DNA from: Aphanomyces cochlioides
Lineage: Eukaryota; Oomycota; Saprolegniomycetes; Saprolegniales; Verrucalvaceae
NCBI GenBank assembly: GCA_019828595.1
Contig: JAHQRK010000066.1
Span: 35,001-49,605 of the forward strand
Length of the DNA stretch: 14,605 bases
Direction: 5' to 3'
Of the stretch, positions 1 to 6,873 are shown piece by piece. The notes beneath the pieces are model-generated. The model made no database searches. It worked only from the letters and a program-made list of their open reading frames with translations, and was not told the DNA's origin. Position 1 is the first letter of the stretch. Every line of letters starts with the position of its first letter. Made by a program: the position numbers and the translations under genes.

Positions 1-470
1 ACCAATGTTTCCATCAGCAATCAGTTATTCACATCCCTAACAAATTCTCTTTACAGAAATTGTTATCCTAGAATATACAATGCTCAACTCAGACCTGATA
101 AATCAAATCCAGTTCACAATGATACTCTTTGATGTATTGGATCAACATATTCGCAACACAACCCCGAGAGATCGGCACAAATACATCCGCACAATACAAT
201 CGAATCAAAGAACTATACGATTATGCAAAGCATAACAGTACAATACCAATAAATCGACTTGGAGCACAACCGATTGCTCGGCTGCACAGATATCAGAATA
301 CTATAATCCATTTCGGCTCAGCAACGAATTACCGAGTCATACTGAAACAAATCATAATACCTAACATTGTCCCCGGGATAGACAATTCCGAAGAACCATC
401 TTTTAGTTTGCAAAGTAGCTTTAGATATGTTCTCACACTCAGACCACTACCTCACAATAGTACACGAAAT
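1..470. other. AT-rich stretch with no recognisable gene
   Basis: I see no gene, RNA or mobile element that can be supported here. An open frame on the plus strand (ATG at 132, ending at 563) encodes about 143 residues of low-information sequence rich in Asn, Ile and Arg with no motif I recognise. Its 3' end runs into a direct repeat whose second copy (1483-1668) is not open in that frame, so the open frame is most likely chance. The stretch is rich in short A/T runs typical of intergenic DNA. Confidence 0.5.
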
Positions 471-650
471 CGCCGACTTATTGCGCCGTATGATAAAAAG
501 CAGAATCTATCAAACCTTTTTAAAATTTTGGCAAAATATGCACTTTTTTATTACACATTATAATACTTTGCATATAAAATATTATACATACATTTGTATG
601 TGAAAATAATAAAAGTACAAGGCACCTCGGACGGCAAAAACAATATTATT
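471..650. repeat. Direct repeat, copy 1 (partner at 1483-1668)
   Basis: This AT-rich block matches 1483-1668 on the same strand. Both share 'ttattgc', then 'cgtatgat', a long A/T-rich middle, 'tttgtatgtg' and, best conserved, 'aaagtacaaggcacctcgga' against 'aaagtacagggcacctcgga'. The offset between copies is 1016 bp at both the left and right ends of the match, so insertions and deletions between copies balance out. The two copies bracket a minisatellite. They could be the ends of a small retroelement, or two units of a larger ~1-kb tandem repeat. Confidence 0.7.
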
Positions 651-710
651 ATTCTCTTTCCTTGGGCATGCAGCACATATTTTTATTCACACGCCACAAG
701 CAATTAAAAT

Positions 711-1410
711 ATATTCCCTTGCGACTTGGTTCTGCAGACAACTTATTTAATTCTCTTGCGACTTGGTTCTGCAGAGGACACATTTAATTCTCCTCGGAGT
801 AATTTAATTCTCTTACGACTTGGTTCTGCAGAGAACATCATTTAATTCTCTTGCGACTTGGTTCTGCAGACAACATCATTTAATTGTCCTTGCTTCTGTC
901 AAGGTACTTTAATTCTCTTACTCCTTGTCCTACAGAGACGATATTTAATTCGCCTTGGTGCTCTCCACGCTAAATTAAATTCTCCTACTGCCTTGTCGTC
1001 CACAGGACGGATTTCATTCTCCATGGTTCTATCGCAGATAGTCTATTCTCTTATGACTTGGTCCTGCTGAGAGTGAATTTAATTCTCCATGGTTCTATCA
1101 GGGATGGACCGACTTGGTTCTATCAATTCTATTCAAGTTGGTGCCTTCGTGCAGACTTACTGCTACGTGACCCTTATGAGATAGATTGTATCACAGTTCG
1201 CTGTGGTCTTCATCGATATATGAAAAACATCCTTGATCAAATGATGAGACTCCCAGGGACAAGTCATGATGCTATATGATAGACAGCAAAGCATCTACGT
1301 CGTTCCGTGCAGAGAGAATTTAATCTCACGACGTGGTTCTGCAGACAGAATTTAATTCAGCCTCGACTGTAGAGGCAGAATGAATTCAATCATGACAGAA
1401 TTCAATCCCA
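711..1410. repeat. Degenerate minisatellite, unit about 37-38 bp
   Basis: The clearest part (711-880) repeats 'tttaattctcttgcgact' followed by 'tggttctgcagacaac' with start-to-start spacings of 37, 57 and 38 bp; the 57-bp step contains an extra partial unit. Further right the pattern decays but stays visible as 'tttaattctcc', 'gacttggtcctgc', 'catggttctatc' and, near 1320-1350, 'cacgacgtggttctgcagac'. Chance open frames run through it and are not genes. PstI-like ctgcag is present in each good unit. The right boundary is approximate. Confidence 0.75.
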
Positions 1411-1482
1411 GGACGCAATCAGTAGAGAACACGTCGGCAGTCTTTTAAAAAAATATGGTCAACACTTTTCATATATAGGGCA

Positions 1483-1668
1483 AAGTCGCTGTCTTATTGC
1501 GACGTATGATTAAAATATATCTCTGAGCGATACGTTCAAAATTTTATTTAATTTCTAACTATTAAAATACGTATTTATTTAATTTCATATGTAAATTTTA
1601 TACTTAACTTTGTATGTGGAATATAAAAAAGTACAGGGCACCTCGGACCGCGAAAGTCATTGTATTTG
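1483..1668. repeat. Direct repeat, copy 2 (partner at 471-650)
   Basis: This is the second copy of the AT-rich block described at 471-650, with the same order of landmarks and a constant 1016-bp offset. Similarity stops sharply on both sides: sequences before 1483 and after 1668 do not match the corresponding positions of copy 1. That makes a bounded terminal repeat somewhat more likely than a plain ~1-kb segmental duplication. Confidence 0.7.
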
Positions 1669-2154
1669 CCGCGCGCGCTAAGTCGATCGGCCATCGCACC
1701 TTTTCGTGAATATCTCAAGCTACACAACTCCAAATCTTTCAATTCTTGTTTCTATGACTGTGTCATACCTATATGTATATGTTCAAACCCTAAGACGACA
1801 TCTTGTTTCATTACCCTTTCTGTAAAATGAATCCCCCGTGGTCCCCCCGTGGTCCCCCGAGCATAACTCGAGCTGTACTGCTCCAAATCGTCCAAGATTT
1901 TGCTGGCGCATGCTTGAGACTATGTGACACAATGCTATTATAGTCCCCTCAACCAAATCGAAGATGAAATTTTCGAAATTTTATGGATATTCAGTATGAG
2001 TTGCCTAGAGATAGTGTCGGCATGAACCGTGAAAAAAGGTCGTGAAAGCAACGGTGCTCAGTCAAATCGGGGTCAATCGCGACCGATGATGGGTGTTTCG
2101 TATAGAGAATTTTCTCCTCTTTTCAGTGGTCAAAGGCGAATTCGCGGAATGTTC
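1669..2154. other. Unassigned intergenic sequence
   Basis: No gene is visible. There is a short C-rich direct repeat (two 'ccccgtggtcccc' motifs near 1830-1860). A weakly repeated motif of the kind 'ctcaagct..aca.ctccaaatc' occurs near 1718 and again as 'ctcgagct..act.ctccaaatc' near 1868, hinting at an old tandem repeat of about 150 bp, the same size as the satellite to its right. Confidence 0.4.
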
Positions 2155-2450
2155 CTGTGGGCTTAGTTATCCGGAAAAAACCGGATAATTCGCCAAAATG
2201 GGTTCAAACGTGTGTCGCAATGGCTGCCCGCCACCCGATCTATCGACACTTTGGGGTTAAGTACATGACTATAAGACCTTTGAAACGAGCTATTGAGAGC
2301 TAAGTTTGTGTTGGTGGTTGTCGAGATATTTACGTTCAAAGTTCAAAACTTTCGTCGTTCGCTGATTGGTCAGTTTGAATTTCCCGCCTTCATCGAGGTT
2401 AGGGTAGTTATAGGATCCAAAGACCTTTGAAACGAGCCATCGATCGAAAA
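2155..2450. repeat. Diverged left-edge units of the 151-bp satellite
   Basis: Two diverged units precede the homogeneous array. The unit at about 2304-2450 (147 bp) keeps 'ggtggttg', 'acgttcaaagtt', 'gctgattggtcagtttgaat', 'ttcccgcc' and 'acctttgaaacgagc'. The one before it, from about 2155, keeps only 'gcttagttat', 'gcccgccacccgatc' and 'gacctttgaaacgagctat'. The gradient of decay toward the edge is what unequal crossing-over within a satellite produces. Confidence 0.75.
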
Positions 2451-3809
2451 GTTTGAGTCAGTGGTTGCTTAGTTATGGACGTTTAAAGTTTAAAACAAAT
2501 TCAAGTGAACGCTGATTGGTCAGTTTGAATTTCCCGCCACCGATCGATTTTGTATCTCTTAGTATATCGTCCCAGCTTTGAAATGAGCTATGGATCGAAA
2601 AGTTTGAGTCAGTGGTTGCTTAGTTATGGACGTTTAAAGTTTAAAACAAATTCAAGTGAACGCTGATTGGTCAGTTTGAATTTCCCGCCACCGATCGATT
2701 TTGTATCTCTTAGTATATCGTCCCAGCTTTGAAATGAGCTATGGATCGAAAAGTTTGAGTCAGTGGTTGCTTAGTTATGGACGTTTAAAGTTTAAAACAA
2801 ATTCAAGTGAACGCTGATTGGTCAGTTTGAATTTCCCGCCACCGATCGATTTTGTATCTCTTAGTATATCGTCCCAGCTTTGAAATGAGCTATGGATCGA
2901 AAAGTTTGAGTCAGTGGTTGCTTAGTTATGGACGTTTAAAGTTTAAAACAAATTCAAGTGAACGCTGATTGGTCAGTTTGAATTTCCCGCCACCGATCGA
3001 TTTTGTATCTCTTAGTATATCGTCCCAGCTTTGAAATGAGCTATGGATCGAAAAGTTTGAGTCAGTGGTTGCTTAGTTATGGACGTTTAAAGTTTAAAAC
3101 AAATTCAAGTGAACGCTGATTGGTCAGTTTGAATTTCCCGCCACCGATCGATTTTGTATCTCTTAGTATATCGTCCCAGCTTTGAAATGAGCTATGGATC
3201 GAAAAGTTTGAGTCAGTGGTTGCTTAGTTATGGACGTTTAAAGTTTAAAACAAATTCAAGTGAACGCTGATTGGTCAGTTTGAATTTCCCGCCACCGATC
3301 GATTTTGTATCTCTTAGTATATCGTCCCAGCTTTGAAATGAGCTATGGATCGAAAAGTTTGAGTCAGTGGTTGCTTAGTTATGGACGTTTAAAGTTTAAA
3401 ACAAATTCAAGTGAACGCTGATTGGTCAGTTTGAATTTCCCGCCACCGATCGATTTTGTATCTCTTAGTATATCGTCCCAGCTTTGAAATGAGCTATGGA
3501 TCGAAAAGTTTGAGTCAGTGGTTGCTTAGTTATGGACGTTTAAAGTTTAAAACAAATTCAAGTGAACGCTGATTGGTCAGTTTGAATTTCCCGCCACCGA
3601 TCGATTTTGTATCTCTTAGTATATCGTCCCAGCTTTGAAATGAGCTATGGATCGAAAAGTTTGAGTCAGTGGTTGCTTAGTTATGGACGTTTAAAGTTTA
3701 AAACAAATTCAAGTGAACGCTGATTGGTCAGTTTGAATTTCCCGCCACCGATCGATTTTGTATCTCTTAGTATATCGTCCCAGCTTTGAAATGAGCTATG
3801 GATCGAAAA
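2451..3809. repeat. Satellite core: nine identical 151-bp tandem units
   Basis: Units begin with 'gtttgagtcagtggttgctt' at 2451, 2602, 2753, 2904, 3055, 3206, 3357, 3508 and 3659, giving an exact 151-bp period. By eye I found no base differences among the nine. Each unit contains 'gctgattggtcagtttgaat' followed by 'ttcccgccaccgatcgattt' and 'ttgaaatgagctatggatcg'. No unit has a useful open frame. Complete identity implies recent amplification or gene conversion, and also means the copy number in an assembly could be collapsed. Confidence 0.95.
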
Positions 3810-4105
3810 GTTTGAGTCAGTGGTTGCTTAGTTATGGACGTTCAAAGTTTGAAACTTTAGCTGCATGCTGATTGGCCAGTTTGAATTTCGCGCCCATTAT
3901 GAATGTTGATCCTTTTAGTGTATCATAAGACCTTTGAAACGAGCTATGGATCGAAAAGTTTGAGTCAGTGGTTGCTTAGTTATGCACGTTCAAAGTTTCC
4001 AATGTTAGCCATGTATTTACTAAGGCAGTTTGAACATCTCGCTTCCGATGATGACCTGGGTGTATAGTCCATCACAAGACCTTTTGATCAAGCCATTATG
4101 ACCCA
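3810..4105. repeat. Diverged right-edge units of the 151-bp satellite
   Basis: The unit at 3810-3957 (148 bp) keeps the first ~30 bases unchanged and then diverges; it has 'gctgattggccagtttgaat' and 'ttcgcgcc', and reads 'acctttgaaacgagc' like the left-edge unit rather than the core form. The next unit, from 3958, starts the same way but decays strongly ('ggcagtttgaacatctcgc'). By 4105 only traces such as 'gtggttcttgagatatgga' remain. The shared edge variants suggest that the core was amplified from an older, more diverse array. Confidence 0.8.
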
Positions 4106-4348
4106 ATACATTCGTTGTGGTTCTTGAGATATGGATGATATACTGTACAGGTATACAAACTTAAAGATACATGCAAAATGAGATGGGTGTGTGGTACGCG
4201 AAAGATAGAGACGTTGACATACATACACCGTGTGTGCTGCTTGGAAAAGTGGTATGTGTGTCGCTACATGCTACATGTCACTCAGGAGCCAATCAAATGC
4301 ATACAAAAAAGGATAATGGATGTGGGTGCAATCGTTGTGTGATTGGGC
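4106..4348. other. Spacer between the satellite and the 5S 3' half
   Basis: The stretch contains decayed satellite traces at its left end, then unremarkable sequence with several 'catac/tacat' and 'gtgtgtg' motifs. A 61-codon plus-strand open frame (from 4171) has no recognisable content. In the 5S direction (minus) this is the 3' flank of the 5S rRNA gene. No second 5S copy is visible here, so within this window the 5S gene is single rather than in an array. Confidence 0.4.
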
Positions 4349-4352
4349 AAAA
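4349..4352 (-). terminator. Poly-T terminator of the 5S rRNA gene
   Basis: On the minus strand the 5S sequence ends ...GTGCTGATTAT and runs straight into four more T residues before a G. A T-run of four or more just after the mature 3' end is the normal RNA polymerase III stop, and its exact position supports reading this as a true 5S gene end. Confidence 0.75.
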
Positions 4353-4421
4353 ATAATCAGCACATGGACTTCCCCAGTGGTCACCCACCTGAGTACTACC
4401 CATGCTTGAGCCCGGTTAACT
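4353..4421 (-). rRNA. 5S rRNA gene, 3' portion (nt 50-118), separated by a LINE
   Basis: The minus strand reads AGTTAACCGGGCTC, then GGTAGTACT, GGTGGGTGACCACT, GGGGAAGTCC and GTGCTGATTAT, which are the conserved 3' half landmarks of eukaryotic 5S rRNA, including the internal polymerase III control region. Helix V is visible as CATGG (4404-4400) pairing with CCATG (4367-4363). The 5' partner of helix II (AGCCCG) and of helix I (ATAATC) is missing here. Both are found exactly complementary at 13663-13711, beyond the retrotransposon: CGGGCT at 4414-4409 pairs with AGCCCG, and GATTAT at 4358-4353 pairs with ATAATC. With the other half the gene is 118 nt, a normal 5S length. As it stands the gene cannot make a normal 5S rRNA. 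Confidence 0.9.
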
Positions 4422-4436
4422 TCATAGAGCGAACGG
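4422..4436 (-). repeat. 15-bp target-site duplication at the LINE 3' end
   Basis: CCGTTCGCTCTATGA (minus strand) is present here and again, exactly, at 13677-13663. It corresponds to 5S nt 35-49. Here it is followed directly by AGTTAACC, the natural continuation of the 5S gene; at the other end it is preceded by the natural 5S nt 1-34. A 15-bp duplication of this kind is typical of target-primed reverse transcription. Confidence 0.85.
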
Positions 4437-4446
4437 TTAACTGAGT

Positions 4447-4478
4447 ATATTAAAGAATTAATATGGCCCAAAAGGGCC
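4447..4478 (-). other. Two adjacent hairpins at the LINE RNA 3' terminus
   Basis: Reading in the element direction, GGCCC-TTTT-GGGCC (4478-4465) is followed without a gap by ATATTAA-TTCT-TTAATAT (4464-4447), and then by ACTCAGTTAA, which ends the element at 4437. Both stems are perfect, with 4-base loops. LINEs without a poly(A) tail commonly use a 3'-terminal stem-loop to be recognised by their own reverse transcriptase, so this is a natural candidate for that role; the role is inferred. Confidence 0.65.
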
Positions 4479-4614
4479 GCAAACTAGACTTTCGATTTTG
4501 GCTTCATAGGTCGCATAATAAATATGTGTTGCGAAATGTGACCTTGGAAGGTTCTTGTGGAAAATCGTCCAGTGTTGCTTAACCGAAATAGACTTGGGTG
4601 TGGGGTAATTTGGA

Positions 4615-5200
4615 GGAACCATGGCAGAAAGAAAATGTTGCATGGCGATTCAGGCTGTGAAAAAATTCAACAGTATAGAAAAGAGCCATACAAGCAACTT
4701 TCTTTTCATGACCATCTTGATCCGAGTTGGTGGTGGCGAGATACGAGGCAATTCGGGGTTGACTGTGGAGGACTTGAAAATTTGTATACAAAAGTCTTGA
4801 TAAAAATTCCAAGTGGAGGTACGCAGTGAAAAAGGCCAAGTAAATAAAAGCTTGAGTTGGGGTCGATCCATGAATAAATAAATCGACAGGAGAGGAAGGC
4901 CAAAAATTGACAAAAGGGTCGAAACAGAGTAAAATCAGGCCCAAGGAAAATAAATTGGCAAGAGGTAGGAGCCCAAAAAATCCAAAAAGGTCGTGGCCAA
5001 TTTAATTCGACCTCAGGAGGCCGAATTAAATCGCTGGAACCATGGGAAAAGCTGGGTTTGAGAGAAAAGACCATCCAAAATAAAATGTTCTTGGACGATT
5101 TGACCAGCCAAAAAAATCAACGAGGTCGGTCGTTCCATGACAAGCAAAGTTGATTTCAGGAGCGTCTTCATCGGAGTTGATGGTGGCGAGATAGAGGGAA
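4615..5200. repeat. Diverged direct repeat pair inside the LINE 3' UTR (offset about 420-450 bp)
   Basis: On the plus strand 'ggaaccatggcagaaa' at 4615 corresponds to 'ggaaccatgggaaaag' at 5036. 'tccgagttggtggtggcgag' ending at 4740 corresponds to 'atcggagttgatggtggcga', which with its final g ends at 5190. The offset drifts from 421 to 450 bp, so indels separate the copies. Between them lies purine-rich sequence with repeated 'ggccaaa' motifs. Confidence 0.6.
5000..5031. repeat. Inverted repeat (hairpin) in the LINE 3' UTR
   Basis: ATTTAATTCG (5000-5009) pairs with CGAATTAAAT (5022-5031), and CCT (5011-5013) with AGG (5018-5020), leaving one mismatch and a CAGG loop. It lies immediately before the second copy of the 421-bp repeat (5036), where it may mark the repeat junction. 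Confidence 0.6.
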
Positions 5201-6189
5201 AATCCCTTGTGGGTTGGGCTTTTGGGGTAAACCTCCCAAAAATAATAAAAAAGGGTAAAATATTTGGGAGGTGCCATTTTGACATGCGCCATGCGCGGAT
5301 AGGTCTCGAGCGCGAGCATCGTCGGAGCTGGATTTCGAACGGCGCCGCGGTGCATGGAGCCACTTGGCAGAATCGTAGCGACGATACGTACGAAGGATAG
5401 CGCACCATTAGAATCGCCATAGGTAGTGTGTAGCGGGAGAGCGCTAGCCAAAACCAGTGGTTTTTCCAATCGGGCGTCTCGGCGGCCAAATTTGAAGGAG
5501 TCATAACTTCCGAACGGCTATGAGATAGATAGCCATACTTGGTGTCCTCCATCAATGGAGGCTAGCGGTGGATGCACCATATTAATCGGTGCATATAGAG
5601 TCGTGTAGCTGAAATGAGCTACGATGGTCGTTTTGGAGCCTTATCGGCTCAAAATGGTTTGGAATCGGAAGTTGGGTTCCTGTGCTGCTATCATGGTGCT
5701 TGATAGCTCAAATCCATCGCGAGGACATTCTCGAGCCTCTCCAACTCTAAGTTGGGCGATCGGAGTTGATTTGCGTTCAGGAGCCATTCCGATGAGTTTT
5801 AGCCATTTCACCAAAAGTTGTCGGGGCGACGGCAAGTAGGTTCCAGGGCTTCAATCATCGCTCTTGATGGCTTAAAACACTCGTCTAGCCATGATAGGAT
5901 GGAAAAGAGTCATAGCCGGTCGATAGGAAATGATTTGCGACCTGTAGCCGACTTAAGGTTTTGTAGCCGGTGGATAGGGGCGGTTGACATTTTGGATTGA
6001 GGATTGCGAGCAAACCAGGATGTTTCAGGGCGTTCTAACGCTTTGGCTAGTCGTAATAAGTGGTGGAGCCACCCACTAGACCCCTAGATGTCACTCGGTG
6101 ACCGTAGGGAAAGCGTTCGAGTTGTCCTGGTGTTTCACCGGTTTGGGTGACAGTCCAAAATGGGTTCGTGGTTTTGAACCATAGATCTG

Positions 6190-6850
6190 CAATATGTGCT
6201 AGTTGGTGTCGGCATAGAGCTCGATTCAACTGAGATAACAAGCCACTAAACGTAGAAATCCACGCAGTAGGTCGAGAGAAATTTCACTTTTGGTGACGGG
6301 TTGAAACCGGTTCAAAATGGGTGTCACCGGGTCGAATTTCCTTTCGAATTTTGTTTCGCGAGTTTGGCGAGGTTTGAGCACTCGCAAACTGGCACATCTT
6401 GAGGAGGAGACATGGGAGAATCTTTTAGGCACCGTGGCGCAATTTTCCCGAACAAAAAGTGTGCACTCGATTTTGAGATTTCGCCCCCAGGGGGAGACGT
6501 CGTAACAATTTTCAAAGTGTTGTTGTGAGAGAACCACTGCACTTTTTTGCAATCTAACGCTTGCGTTTGTCTGCTTGGGATGTCTAGCAACCCTGAAGAC
6601 CATTAGAATGTCTGAAATGATCGTCAGAGCAATGCCAGAGTTGTCGATAGTTTTGCCATTTTGGGTGAACGGATAAAGTCAAGTCGATTTTGTGAACGAC
6701 TCGGCATGAGATAAAGTTACTTGGTGTGTTCATAGAGCTCTGTTAGCTGGGGCTAACGAGCCATCAAACGCATGAAAAGGCCAAGTGGGTCGCGAGAAAA
6801 TCCACTTTGAGTTTTCCCATTGGTTTGGGTGACTTAGGTGAATTTCTTCA
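6190..6850. repeat. Diverged direct repeat pair next to ORF2 (offset 518 bp)
   Basis: The plus-strand segment 'ttggtgtcggcatagagctc' near 6204 corresponds to 'ttggtgtgttcatagagctc' near 6721; in both it is followed by a Gln-like 'aactgag/agctggg' stretch, 'aacaagccac'/'aacgagccat', 'aaacg', then 'gtcgagagaaat'/'gtcgcgagaaaa' and 'tcactttt'/'tccacttt'. The offset of the 'catagagctc' landmark is 518 bp. Together with the pair at 4615-5200, this shows that the 3' UTR grew by internal duplication. Confidence 0.6.
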
Positions 6851-6873
6851 AAGGTTGCAATATAACATGCCTT

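Larger units (their letters stand above)
4437..6873 (-). other. LINE 3' UTR, about 2.4 kb, made of degenerate repeats
   Basis: No coding region is supported here; the many open frames of 60-180 codons on both strands are mutually contradictory and contain no motifs. The region is built from diverged direct repeats. A block near 4615-4780 recurs near 5036-5200, and a block near 6190-6340 recurs near 6710-6850. A motif of the type 'catagagc...aactgag' occurs at 6213, 6731 and, as the very end of the element plus the target duplication, at 4424. A 3' UTR of this length is unusual for a LINE. Confidence 0.55.

Noticed and set aside
129..563. Open frame of 144 codons on the plus strand
   Set aside because: The predicted protein has no recognisable motif and a composition like translated AT-rich DNA, and its end overlaps a direct repeat whose other copy is not open. 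I treat it as chance.
2451..3809. CRISPR array
   Set aside because: The units are contiguous 151-bp tandem copies without variable spacers, in eukaryotic DNA.
4447..4478. A second 5S 5' half, suggested by GGCCATATTA at 4473-4464
   Set aside because: The sequence before it does not pair with the 5S 3' end, and the sequence after it does not pair with CGGGCT. The bases are fully explained by two hairpins, and the true 5' half is at 13663-13711.
5325..5350. tRNA-like B box (GTTCGAAATCC on the minus strand)
   Set aside because: It deviates from GWTCRANNC at the last position, and no A box or cloverleaf can be drawn around it.
5013..5555. Open frame of 180 codons on the minus strand in the LINE 3' UTR
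   Set aside because: Several other frames of 70-150 codons overlap it on both strands, no domain is visible, and the region is made of diverged repeats; a third ORF in the LINE is not supported.
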